Shown in pieces: positions 11,507 through 29,295 of a stretch of DNA of 64,000 nucleotides (its first letter is position 1; the number at the start of each line of letters is the position of its first letter). The notes under the pieces are model-generated. The model made no database searches. It saw only the letters and a list, made by a program, of their open reading frames with translations, and was not told the DNA's origin. A program made the translations under genes and the position numbers. This DNA comes from Spinacia oleracea. Its lineage: Eukaryota > Streptophyta > Magnoliopsida > Caryophyllales > Amaranthaceae. Where the stretch lies: contig NC_079487.1 in assembly GCF_020520425.1 (NCBI RefSeq), forward strand, positions 60,798,719 through 60,862,718, in the 5' to 3' direction.

Positions 11507-12533
11507 TTGCATCAAGATTATCATTTTTGTTAGCAATAGAGCGAGGTGTTTGTTCAACAGGTTCTTCAATTTTGTTCAAATCAAAACCCACCCCCTTCCC
11601 GCCAGAATTCGATTGAAATTGGGTTCAAATATCCTTACCATTAATTACTCCGTTAATCCAAGCATTGAACATGATACGAACATTTGATTTTTGTTGCAAA
11701 TCATTCAAAGCAGTTATAGGGGTCAAGATTTGTTCTCCATCAAATGTTCAATGTCTGGATGTTCCTCAGAGTGTTTTGAAATGACCTCATCATCAAGCAG
11801 TTCTACCTGAGGTTGTTCATTTGATTGAGCGCGAGTAAGTTTAGTCATGATCAAGATTATCATTATTATTAGCAATATAGCGAGGTGGTTGTTCAACAGG
11901 TTCTTCAATTTCATTCAAATCAAAACCCACCCCCATCCCGCCAGAATTCGGTTGAAAATGGGTTCAAATGTCCTTACCATTAATTACTCCGTTAATCCAA
12001 GCATTGAACATGATACGAACATTTGATTGTTGTTGCAAATCATTCAAAGCAATTCTAGGGGTCAAGATTTGTTCCTCCATCAATTGTTCAATGTCTGGAT
12101 GTTCCTCAGAGTGTTTTGAAATGACCTCATCATCAAGAAGTTCCACATGAGGTTGTTCATTTGATTGAGCGTGAGTAGGTTTAGTCATGATCAAGATTAT
12201 CATTATTATTAGCAATATAGCGAGGTGGTTGTTCAACAGGTTCTTCAATTTCATTCAAATCAAAACCCACCCCCTTCCCGCCAGAATTCGATTGAAAATG
12301 GGTTCAAATGTCCTTACCATTAATTACTCCGTTAATCCAAGCATTGAACATGGTACGAACATTTGATTGCTGTTGCAAATCATTCAAAGCAGTTCTAGGG
12401 GTCAAGATTTGTTCCTCAATCAATTGTTCAATGTCTGGATGTTCCTCAGAGTGTTTCGAAATGACCTCATCATCAAGCAGTTCTACCTGAGGTTGTTCAT
12501 TTGATTGAGCACGAGTGTTAGGTTTAGTCATTC
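11507..12533 (-). repeat. Three tandem copies of a 340-bp segment (LINE ORF1 N terminus)
   Basis: The unit recurs with a period of 340-342 bp (about 11,507-11,848, 11,849-12,188 and 12,189-12,533). On the minus strand each copy opens with MTK and continues AQSNEQPxVELLDDEV, SKHSEEHPDIE and NVRxMFNAWINGVINGK before a stop. The acidic, low-complexity character and the position before DUF4283 fit the N-terminal part of the adjacent LINE ORF1. The outer copies differ at few positions, so the duplication is fairly recent. A short separate host gene is an alternative, but no family is recognised. Confidence 0.7.
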
Positions 12534-12649
12534 AGATGCGCATTGTTCTTCCCTGATTTGGATTGCTGACCTTGTTTTAAGAGAACTTTTTATACTTATA
12601 TAGGCATTCAATGGATTAGCATGGTAGATATGCTTGTTAGAATGATCCC

Positions 12650-12717
12650 TAAAAGTAAACGAAAAAGTAAAAGAAAAAGTAAAAGAAAAAGTAAAAGAAA
12701 AAGTAAAAGAAAAAGTA
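12650..12717. repeat. 12-bp minisatellite next to the tRNA gene
   Basis: About five near-perfect units of AAAGTAAAAGAA lie in tandem, ending 3 bp before the tRNA. Because the tRNA is on the minus strand, the array lies at its 3' end and supplies T-runs there that could stop RNA polymerase III. Confidence 0.85.
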
Positions 12718-12719
12718 AT

Positions 12720-12792
12720 TGGAGATGCGGGGTATCGATCCCCGTACCTCTCGCATGCTAAGCGAGCGCTCTACCATCTGAGCTACATCCCC
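12720..12792 (-). tRNA. tRNA-Ala (anticodon AGC)
   Basis: The minus strand folds as a complete 73-base cloverleaf without an intron. The acceptor stem is GGGGATG paired with CATCTCC. It contains the G3:U70 wobble pair that is the main alanine identity element, and the discriminator base is A. The D-arm region is TAGCTCAGATGGTAGAGC (A box). The anticodon loop is TTAGCAT between CTCGC and GCGAG, giving AGC. The T arm contains GGGATCGATACCCC (B box). CCA is not encoded, as expected for a nuclear gene. T-runs follow within the adjoining minisatellite. The 5' end is 129 bp from the start codon of the divergent NDUFAF7 gene. Confidence 0.95.
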
Positions 12793-12827
12793 TTTTGAAT
12801 ATGCAATTATGGATTAATTATTAGACC

Positions 12828-12837
12828 TATAAAATAT
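12828..12837 (+). promoter_or_regulatory. Probable TATA box of the NDUFAF7 homologue
   Basis: TATAAAATAT lies 94 bp before the chosen ATG (12,922). Transcription starting 25-35 bp downstream would begin near 12,858. That leaves out the in-frame ATG at 12,853, which supports 12,922 as the start codon. Confidence 0.55.
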
Positions 12838-12921
12838 GTACAATAAAAGCTGATGTTTCCACCATTTTTATTCTGCACTTCGCAAACTCGCATTTCTTTC
12901 TGTTCTTCGAAGAGAGAGAAA

Positions 12922-20204
<7,283 letters not shown>

Positions 20205-20859
20205 TATAGTGAGTTAAAGTGATCGGTTTTCATTTCAAACAAGCTGCATTCTATTTTTTTTTCTCCCTGATGCAGGTTCAGATAATGGCGAGTCTGGTTC
20301 AACCAGCAAGTGTGGTACTTATTTTTTTTTGATGTAGCATTAATGGCACACTCTTTTTGGACAAAAAGTAGGAGTAAAACTGAGAAAAAAGAAATTCAGT
20401 AAAATTGTTGGTTATGAGAATATCGCGAATACATTACTGTATGCAACGACGGTAGAAGTATTGATAAGGTTCTGCCAAGGATCTTCAAATGAATTTAGTG
20501 AAGTGATTGAATCTGATAAAAGGTTTTATGCTGATACTACATTGATAGGGTTTTGATGTTAGAGGTGATCATTTGCGGACTTGAACCGGTAACGGACCAG
20601 GCGTAGGCTTTTTTTTTTTTGCCCAACGAGCTTAAAATGAAAAAACCGAGCCCTTCTCCGTGGGGCTTGACTTCTTGTCCATACCCGTCTATTATACAGG
20701 GTTGGGGTTGCCTGCGGGCTAACGGGCCTAAATTTTTTTTTTTTCTTTTTTTTACTAAATTTAATTAATTAATTTTCTAGTATTTATGGTTTAAAATATT
20801 ATTTTGCTTTTAGAAATTGAGATCTGAACTTAGAAAATCCTAGAATTAGCATCTAACTA
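20205..20859 (+). other. 3' flank of the NDUFAF7 gene, no further gene seen
   Basis: The first 150-200 bp are probably 3' UTR, although no single polyadenylation signal stands out. From about 20,570 to 20,740 there is a moderately GC-rich stretch interrupted by T-runs (ACGGACCAGGCGTAGGC, GCGGGCTAACGGGCC) that looks like eroded transposon sequence. I could not assign a family. Confidence 0.5.
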
Positions 20860-21961
20860 AAACTAAGAAATATAACTGAAATTTCTAAAATTATAACTAA
20901 AACTAAGAAAATCATAACTAAAACTTATAAAATCTTAACTGAAACTCGAAAATACATAACTAAAAACTCAAAAATCATAACTAAAAGTCTGAAAATCGTA
21001 ACTAAAGCTCATAAAATATTAACTAAAACTCAAAAATTCTTAACAAAAACTAAAAAGTCTTAACTAATATTCAGAAAATATTAATTAAATTTAAAAAAAC
21101 CATAACTAATCGAAATTATTTTTAACTAAAACAGATTTATTCTCAACTAAAACAAAATTATTCTTAATTAAAACGAATTCATTTTAAACTAAAACTCACA
21201 AAATCTTAATTGAAATCATAACCTAAAACTCATAAAATCTTAACTAAAAGTTCTTAAACTCATAAAATTTTAACTAAAACTTCTAAAATCATAATCAAAA
21301 CTCGAAAATATTAACTAAAACTTCTGAAATCTTAACTAATACTAAAAAACACGTAACTAAATTTTCTAAAATCATAACTAAAACTCAAAAATTCTTAACT
21401 AGAACTTTTGAAATCTTAACTAATACTCAAAAACGTGTAACTAATAAAACTCTTGAAATCATAACTAAAACCCGAAAATTCTTAACTAAAAATTCTAAAA
21501 TCATAACTAAAACTTAGAAAAACTTAACTTAAAATTCTAAAATCGTAACTAAAACTTCTTAAATTTTAACTAATACTCAAACATATAACTTAATCTTCTG
21601 AAACCATACCTAAAACTCATAAAATCTTAACTAAAACTTATGAAATCACAAGAAAACTCAAAAATCTTAACTAAAACTTCTAAAATCATAACTAAAACTA
21701 TAAAATCTTAACTAAACTTTCAAATTCATAAATGAACTTAGAAAATCATAACTTAAAATTTTGAAATCATAACTAAAACTCAATAATCTTAACTAATACT
21801 CACAAAATCATAACTGCATCTTAGAAATTTAATCTTAACTAAAATTATTAAATGTAATCATAACAAAAACTCAGAAGATCATTACTTTAGAAATCATAAC
21901 TCAGAAAATGAAACTCGGAAACACATAACTAAACTCAAAAAATCTTTACTAAAACGAAATA

Positions 21962-22829
21962 CTCCATCCGTCCCGGAATACTTGCACCGCTTTCCTTATA
22001 AAGTCGTACCGGATTCTATAAATGGTAAACTTTTATAAATAAGGTTGTCAGAATCGGGATCCTACCTTGGATCGATGAAGGGGGGTAGGATCGGATCGGT
22101 AGAATCGGATCGTAGGATCGTAAGATCCTACTAAATAGTAAAAGTAATGGTTATATTATTAAATTGAAATGTACAATCATGTATTCAAGTAATCTTAATA
22201 CTTAAATATCATTTTTTGTTTACGTAAGATTAATACTTGTGTAGATTCAAGAGCAATTAATAAGATATGCGCAAGGTTGTTGAAATTATATGAATTTTTG
22301 TACGTTTAAGTGAATAAGATGCTTTTTTATCACTAGTTTATTGATAGAAAAATATTATATTTCTAATGATATGTGATTACGAACTATTTAGTAATAAAAA
22401 AATTGTTATCTTGAAATACCGTATGTTGGATTGGATCGTTGGATCGGATCGTAGAATCGTAGGATCGTATTAAGATCCCACCACTCAAAATTTTTATCGA
22501 GGTAGAATCGTAAGATCCTACACACATTAAGATCCTACCTAAGATCCGGATCGGTGGCGTGTTTTTGGATCGTAGAATCGTAGGATCGTAAGATCCGAAT
22601 CGGGAGTTTAACAACATGATTATATCAACTACCCCCTTCACATGTCATTTTGTGGTCTCATGCACCCTCCCCCCTACCCCCTTACCCCCTTTAAAAAGTT
22701 GACACATATCCCTATCTATATTAAAAAATACCCCACTATCAACTACCATCTAATTAAATAATAAGTCAATTACATTGTATTAAACTTTGTGCCCGTCAAA
22801 CCGGTTTAAGTATTCCGGGACGGAGGGAG
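21962..22829. mobile_element. Stowaway-like MITE (868 bp) with TA duplication
   Basis: The left end CTCCATCCGTCCCGGAATAC and the right end GTATTCCGGGACGGAGGGAG are inverted repeats. TA sits directly outside both ends (21,960-21,961 and 22,830-22,831). CTCC(C/A)TCCGT and a TA target are hallmarks of Tc1/mariner-derived Stowaway MITEs. It inserted into the 20-bp repeat array. Its unusual length is explained by another element nested inside. Confidence 0.85.
22044..22615. mobile_element. Nested TIR element rich in GGATCGTAGGATCGTAAGATCC-type repeats
   Basis: The left end GTTGTCAGAATCGGGATCC and the right end GGATC...GAATCGGGAGTTTAACAAC pair imperfectly as inverted repeats. The subterminal zones carry many copies of GATCGTAGGATCG and GTAAGATCCTAC. 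The middle is A+T-rich without a coding region. It lies wholly inside the Stowaway-like MITE. I could not define a target duplication, so the superfamily is open. Confidence 0.55.
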
Positions 22830-23620
22830 TAATTTTTAACTAAAACGAATTTATTATTAACTAAAATGAATTTATTTTTAACTAAATCAAAATTATTCGA
22901 AAACTAAAACGAATTCATTATGACTAAAATTTCTCAAATATAACTAAAACTCACAAAATCTTAACTGGAACTCAAAAACACATAATTAAAAGTCATAAAT
23001 CTTAACTAAAACTAAGAAAATATTAATAAAACCTAACTAAAACTCTTAAAATCATAACTAAAACTTCTAAAATCATAACTAAACCTCATACATTCTTAAC
23101 TAAAACACATTCAGTCTTAACTAAAATAAATTTATTCATAACTAAAGAAATATTATTCTCAACTAAAACAAATATAACCTTAACTAAAACGAAATCTTTC
23201 CATCTAAAACGAAATTATTCTTAACTAAACATAATTATTTTGACTAAAACATAATTATTCTTTACTAAAAAAATAATTATTCCACACTAAACAAAAAGTT
23301 ACTTAAATGCAAAAGAAATTGTAACAAAAGGATAAAATTTAATAACTAAATATAACAAAAGTATAACTAAAACAAATTATTCTTAACTGGAATGAGTTGT
23401 TCATAACTAAGCGAATTGTTCTTAACTAAAGGAAAATGGATCATAACTAAAACGGAATGGATCCTAACGTTAACAAAATAACCAAAACATTTACATAGTC
23501 ATCAACTATAGAGGACTCCATTTTATTTCATAACTAAATATACCAAAAGTATAACTAAAACAGAATAATTCTGAACTAAAACCAATTTAATCATCGCTAA
23601 AATGAATAAAACAAAATTGT

Positions 23621-25189
23621 TTTACATTTACAATACAGATCCAAAATCATATCCGAGGCTTGTAAAGCATGAATTGGAGCACATCCATATCTAACTCACC
23701 AACTGGAGAAATCTAATCTGAAGCTTGTTTAGCTTTGCAAATCTCAACACCAGGCAATCAGGCACAACAACTCAAGAGCATGGAAGAATATTTTAACTTA
23801 AGATCCTATGTGAGCAGCATACATTGATATGTAAAGCAGATGCAGCAGTGATTTGCACAGCAGCAGTGTTGCTGCAATTATACCAGAACGTGATCTAACA
23901 GCAAACTACAGTTCACCCCAAACCATAGAAGTATGCTAGTACATTATGTAATATCAGCAAAAGGACATAATTATAGCCAAAACAAGGGGTATGTGTTCTT
24001 GAGAACCGCAATATAGCCAAAATTATATTGTAACATGCATTGTATTTTATTGCTTTCATCACCACTATAAATCTGCTCACATAATCTGCTTTACTAATCA
24101 TGCATAATAATATATTCTGGACAATTTGGATCTTGCTAGGTTCACTACAAGAAAATTTACATATAGAGGAAACACCTTGAGGCAATTATTTTTTTACGGC
24201 CTCTAAATGTGCATTTAAGCAATACCTAATTATGGTTGCCTCTAAAAGTTATTTTTAGCATCAATGAAAATTAGGTTGCCCCTAAAAACACTATTGACGT
24301 TCCTTAAATTAATCTAAGTCATCTATTGATGTTGCTTTAGTTAATACTTGTGCATTAAAATCAATCTAGAGTAGTAATGTAGATCTAATGCATGTCCCTT
24401 TCGCTATTCGTTACGATGCATTAAACTAGTAAGGGCCAACACATGGGCTAATGCTGGCACTCCCCATGTTAGTAAATGTCCCCCAAACCCCCAATCTCTA
24501 CTCTGCGGATGTATGTTGGGCGGTCTCAATTAAGGATCACAAGGGAATCTAAGGTCGTTATGGTCAAATACGTGAGCCTGAGCTTATGCTGCTACTCGCG
24601 TTCCACAATTACAGGGTTTTGTCAATTTTCTCCACAGTCATTGAAAACTGAATGGCGGCTCCACGATCTAGTAAAAATGCGGCAATGGCCACCTAGTTAG
24701 TCCCTCTTTACTTAATAAAGATTGCCACATATGAGGGATCATCGTTGAATCATCATGCCATTCTTCGACCCCCTCGCAGAACCTTTTGGTTTAATAGGTA
24801 CCCATAAAACAGAAGTTTAGATATAGGAACAACACTTGGTATCACAGTAACCTTTGCGAAAAAAAACCTGTATACTCCTATAAGCATGACATTTTACCAA
24901 CTTAATTTAACTAAAGTTTTAGCATAGCAAGTTTGTTTAGCATAATGAACCTGTTAATCATGCTAAAATACACAAAGGCATCAGAATTAAGATAACATTA
25001 TGCGGAAATATATATATTGACCATATTGTTTCACATAGTGACCCTTGAATAAACTAAACACTATTTTGGATAGAGCGGCCATTGCAATTACCAATTTATT
25101 ATCATTGTGAATTTCTGATCACCATTGTCATCTTGATTACATATGAATTTAGTAACTTACTCCTAGCCTGGAAACCTATTGGTAATTTC
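23621..25189. other. Intergenic stretch with a lone CACTA-like terminus at 24,143
   Basis: No gene is seen. At 24,143 CACTACAAGAAAA starts a stretch with repeated (T)TGCC(T/C)CTAAAA motifs, as in the subterminal region of CACTA (En/Spm) elements. No matching TTTTCTTGTAGTG end is visible to the right, so only one end remains. Around 24,440-24,700 is a moderately GC-rich piece of unknown origin. The right boundary is the Copia LTR at 25,190. Confidence 0.5.
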
Positions 25190-26179
25190 TGTTGGGATTT
25201 ACAGTTAATCTGATTAACAAAGCGTAAACAATCCCTATGTCAGGATCCATGTAAAAGTATAGATTAAGAATTACTTGTGTTTGATGCATGTACTCCCCTT
25301 TAAACTACGAACACGAACGAGAAATCCACTTGTAGTTCCTCTACAATCGTCCATCTACACGTGCAAATTTGCCTTGAATCCGATAGCTTAGATCTTCAAT
25401 CAAGGTTGTAGGTTTTTGTGAAAAACTCTGTTTGGAGCCGCAGAGAAAATCAGGGTTCTCTAGGTGTCTAGGGTAGTAGTGTGGGAAAACATAGGTACGC
25501 ATTAGGTTATTAAAATAACATAGGAAGGAAATTAGACCAAACGACCAAAAGGCACAAGGCCTTGTGATCGCCCAGCCTTGCGAGCAAGCCCACACACGCA
25601 CATCACCAAGGAGCTGGGCCATAGGCCGCGCTTGTGTGGCTGTTGTTGCTGCTACCCCGCGCGCAAACACAGCCGCAAGGCCATGGGCCTGCGTGCTGTT
25701 GTGTTGCCGCTGCTATGCCTCGCGCCCATGGGCCTTGAGTGCTACGTGCACTCGGCTCATGCCTCCTCGTATGCCTTCGATGACCTTTCGGCCAATGCTT
25801 TATCGTATAGTACTTGACGATCCAATGTTGTACGATACGATTATTCATTTCGCCTAGCTTACAAATATAGGCAATACGATATACAATTCCGATTCAACAT
25901 CTTATCGTATATTTATGTTTTCCGAACTAATTTCCCGAAAAGCCATTAAATGAATTTCTGATTCATTTAATCCAGTGATCTGTTTTATGCCATTGGTGTG
26001 ACCTTGTAGGTTCAGTCAAGAGTAACTTGTGAGGGTAATAAGGATTAGAACTCACTAATCGGAAACATTGCTCCACCTAGCTTTTCCGATCACTTGATCT
26101 TACTGAATTAATTATTTGTAATTAATCTGAACCTTGGTATTACACTAATGCACCTTGGGAGAAGGACACATTTCCTTCA
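25190..26179 (-). repeat. Copia 3' LTR (990 bp)
   Basis: Bounded by TGTTGGGATTTACAG and CACATTTCCTTCA. The reversed polypurine tract ATCTCCCACTTGTCC follows immediately. The sequence matches 37,150-38,041 and 45,457-45,559 joined. A GC-rich block lies around 25,560-25,760. Confidence 0.9.
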
Positions 26180-26180
26180 A

Positions 26181-26194
26181 TCTCCCACTTGTCC
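26181..26194 (-). other. Polypurine tract
   Basis: The minus strand reads GGACAAGTGGGAGA immediately upstream of the 3' LTR. It is the expected second-strand primer site of the Copia element. Confidence 0.75.
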
Positions 26195-27027
26195 TTTATA
26201 CAAGTGTTATTACCCATTCCTTTATCTCTTAGTGTTACTTGTTGAACATAAGGTAAGATCCAAGTCATCCTTAATAGGTCCAAAAGTGTTTCTTGGATTA
26301 CTAAGTTCAACTATTAAACTTTTACAGAAGGTTAAACCTTAACCATTCCTGAGCACGACCATGCTTTTTCACAATATCTAACTATCTGTGAGGCTTTGTT
26401 ACACAACAACACCATATCCTATCAAAGATAGGAGGACGATCCAATCTTATAATCTATGAAAGAATTTGATTCATAGTAAGCCTAAATACTGCTTTTATAG
26501 TCTCCTTTTACGGTGCGACATTTAACGACATAAAAGTGAACTAATCTTCAAATAAGAAATCATAACTACTCATGTTTTGAGGAATGGTTCTAATCACCAT
26601 TAATGAGAATGACTTTTGACATGACTTTAATCGCTTAAAGTGTTCTCATGGTCAATCCGATACGAACTCCAATAACTCAATAAGTATCTAAGCAAAAGAT
26701 TTTTGACATTCAAGTCTCATCTAGTCCAAGAAACTGAACTATAAATCTACTTGAAATATAATATTCATTAGTCATTGTTCGTCCAACCTTTCGATGACCT
26801 GGATTAGGGATCCTTTGTGACTTCAATATTCAAGTTCACTTATGGGTGTTTCTTTATCAAGGAATCCATCCTTAAAATCCCATTTGAATATTTTGAATCA
26901 CTTAGACTTTATCATTTAATGCTAAACCAAAATTAAAATGAATATGAAACATAGAATTTCATAAATATGAAATGGTTAAACCAATTGTCTTAAACACAAA
27001 TCCAACAAATTCTAATAAAAGCCATTC

Positions 27028-27640
27028 TCAAATATGCTTGATTCCCATTTTTTCTACTTGTCTGTTGTGCTTCACTTGTGGCAACAGGTTAGTCAATGGA
27101 TCTGCGATGTTGTCGTCAGTTACAACCTTGCAAATCTCGATTTCTTTCCGATCAATGATTTTCAAAGTATATATGTGAAATCGCCGCAGTACGTGTTTGA
27201 CCTTCTGGTGACTCCTAGGCTTCTTTTCCTGCACAATGGATCCACTATTATCGCAATATAAAGCCACTGGTCCCTTTATGGAGGGGACAACCTCAAGTTC
27301 TTATATGAACTTTCGAATCCAAATAGTTTCCTTTGCTGCTTCTGAGGCAACAATGTACTCAGCTTCAGTTGTAGAACCTACTATAGTGCTTTTCTTAGCA
27401 CTTTTCCAACTTACTGCTCCACCATTATATTGAGGCAGAACAATAAACCATACCGTGATGAGAAATCATTCATCTATGTCGGTTTGAAAGCTTGCGTCCT
27501 TATAACCTTTAACAATCAACTCATCTGTCCCACCATAGACTAGAAATTGATCCTTTGTCCTTTTCGGGTACTTTAGGATATTCTTGGCAATAGTCCAATG
27601 CGCCTCTCCTGGGTCTGGCCGGTACCTGCTAGTTGTACTA
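27028..27640 (-). pseudogene. Copia RNase H, broken
   Basis: The minus strand gives ALYCDNSGSIVQEKKPRS, VKHVLRRFHI, VTDDNIADPLTNLLPQ and MGIKHI, matching the RNase H tail at 1000-1240. Upstream pieces corresponding to TEAEY and the SWK motif lie in other frames around 27,340-27,430. Stops and frameshifts separate them. The domain would remove RNA from the cDNA hybrid but cannot be made from this copy. Confidence 0.75.
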
Positions 27641-27780
27641 AGTGCGAACTAAACATCCGGCCTTGTACAAATCATAGCATACATGATATATCCAATAGCC
27701 GAAGCATATGGAACCGTACCCATATTTCTAGGTTCATCAGATAATTTGGGACACTGAGTCTTGCTTAGATATATGCCATA

Positions 27781-28646
27781 TTACATGGGTATATGGCCTC
27801 TCTTGGCTTCCATCATATTCAATAGAGCTAGCACTTTATCAATGTAAGTACTTTGGCTTAGTCCAATCATCCTTTTAGATCTATCCTTATATATCTTGAT
27901 ACCCAAAATGTATTGTGCCTCTCCTAAGTCCTTCATTGCGAACCACTTTCCATGCCAAGTCTTTACAGACTCCAACATAGAAATGTCGTTTCCAGTAAGT
28001 AGTATGTCATCAACATACAATACTAGGAATGCAATTTTACTCCCACTAACTTTCTTGTATACACAAGATTCGTCAAGATTCTTGATGAAGCTAAATGCAC
28101 TGACTGCTTCATCAAATCGTATGTTCCAACTCCTGGATGCTTGCTTCAATCCATAAATGGATTTCTTAAGCTTGCATACCTTTCCTGCATTCTTTGGATC
28201 AACAAATCCCTCCGGTTTTGTCATGAACACAATCTCTTCAAGAATACCATTCAAGAAGGTGGTTTTGACATCCATTTTCCATATTTCATAGTCATGAAAT
28301 GTAGCAATTGCATGTAAATCTGAACAGACTTAAGCATCTGAACTAGAGAAAAGGTTTCATCGTAGTCAATTCCGTGAACTTGTATGTAACCTTTTGCTAC
28401 CAATCTAGCTTTATATACATATACATTTCCATCTTTGTCTTTCTTCAATTTGAAGACCCATTTGCTTTTGATAGGTGTAAACCCATCCGGAAAATCAACC
28501 AAATCCCAAATTTTATTTTCAGACATGGAGTGTATTTCATATTTCATGGCCTCTAACCATTTTACGGAGTTTAGGCTCTTCATAGCTTGCTTGTAGGACA
28601 TAGGTGCATCCTTATCCAATATGAGAACTTCTAAATTTTCAGTCAA
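27781..28646 (-). pseudogene. Copia reverse transcriptase, one frameshift
   Basis: Two overlapping open stretches cover most of the domain. The upstream one (28,646-28,251) reads WLEAMKYEIHSMSENKIWDLV, then KWVFKLKKDKDG, ARLVAKGYIQ and GIDYDETFS. The downstream one (28,275-27,781) reads MDVKTTFLNGILEE, CKLKKSIYGLKQASRSWN, the catalytic VLYVDDILLTGND and DLGEAQYILGIKI. The frame changes between the two, near 28,255-28,275. YVDD is intact. This is the best preserved part of the element. Confidence 0.85.
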
Positions 28647-28719
28647 GAGGACATCAGTCCATCTGTCCAGCTAAACCTTAGTTCATGTGATCTACGAGGG
28701 GCAACAACGTCCTGAGGAA

Positions 28720-29295
28720 CTACTCCCATTGCTCTTCCAAAGGCCTTGGAGTATATTCATCTTGAATTGTTTCTAAAGAGTTCTCGATTCGTTGTTCGTC
28801 TCGAATCTCTTCAAGGACTATTATTCTCCCACTTGTCAATTTAGAAATGTGATTTCTTTCCAAAAAGACACTATCACGAGCAACAAATACTTTGTTCTTT
28901 GACTTGTTGTAGAAGTAATACCCCTTAGTTTCTTTAGGATACCTAACAAAGAAACATTTGTCATATTTTGGTGCTAGCGTGTCCAAAATTAATCGCTTGA
29001 CATATGCTTCGTAACCCCAAATTTTCAGAAAAGGCAATTTTGGCAGTTTCCCGTTCATAATTCATATGGAGTCTTTTCAACAACTTTTGACGAAGCACGA
29101 TTCAGTGGCACTGCTGCTGTTTGCAACGCATATCCCAAAATTGTAAAGGAAGTTCAGCTTGACCCATCATTGACCTGACCATATCTAGTAAGGTCTTTTT
29201 TCTCTGTTCCGACACTCCATTCCATTGAGGTGTCGTCGGAGCAGTCAATTCAGAAAGAATACCGCATTCTTTCAGATGGTCATCAACCTCGTAGT
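28720..29295 (-). pseudogene. Copia integrase, C-terminal part
   Basis: The segment 29,287-29,102 reads GILSELTAPTTPQWNGVSEQR, where the E of the catalytic DDE set is expected a few residues later (here QRKKT instead of ERxNRT). The segment 29,058-28,720 reads LPFLKIWGYEAYVKR, KCFFVRYPKETKGYYFY and VFVARDSVFLE, the usual C-terminal integrase region. A frameshift lies between them. The hAT transposon at 29,296 separates this part from the N-terminal half. Confidence 0.8.

Larger units (their letters stand above)
20860..23620. repeat. Degenerate tandem array, unit about 20 bp (AAAATCTTAACTAAAACTC)
   Basis: More than one hundred variants of TAACTAAAACT..AAAATC are strung together across about 1.1 kb (20,860-21,959) and again across about 0.8 kb (22,832-23,620). 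The two blocks are separated by a MITE at 21,962-22,829. Spacing varies around 18-22 bp and the array is more than 75% A+T. Within it AACTAAAAC is the best kept core, and GAATT(T/C)ATT variants appear in the second block. No long open frame exists on either strand. Confidence 0.85.

Noticed and set aside
12853-12921. Upstream in-frame ATG as start of the NDUFAF7 homologue
   Set aside because: It lies only about 25 bp after the TATA box, so it is probably not in the mRNA; from 12,922 the presequence is typical.
20860-23620. CRISPR-like regular repeats
   Set aside because: Units are degenerate, without unique spacers of constant length, and the window is plant nuclear DNA.
24476-24700. 74-codon open frame
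   Set aside because: No motif and no splice context; it probably belongs to decayed repeat DNA.
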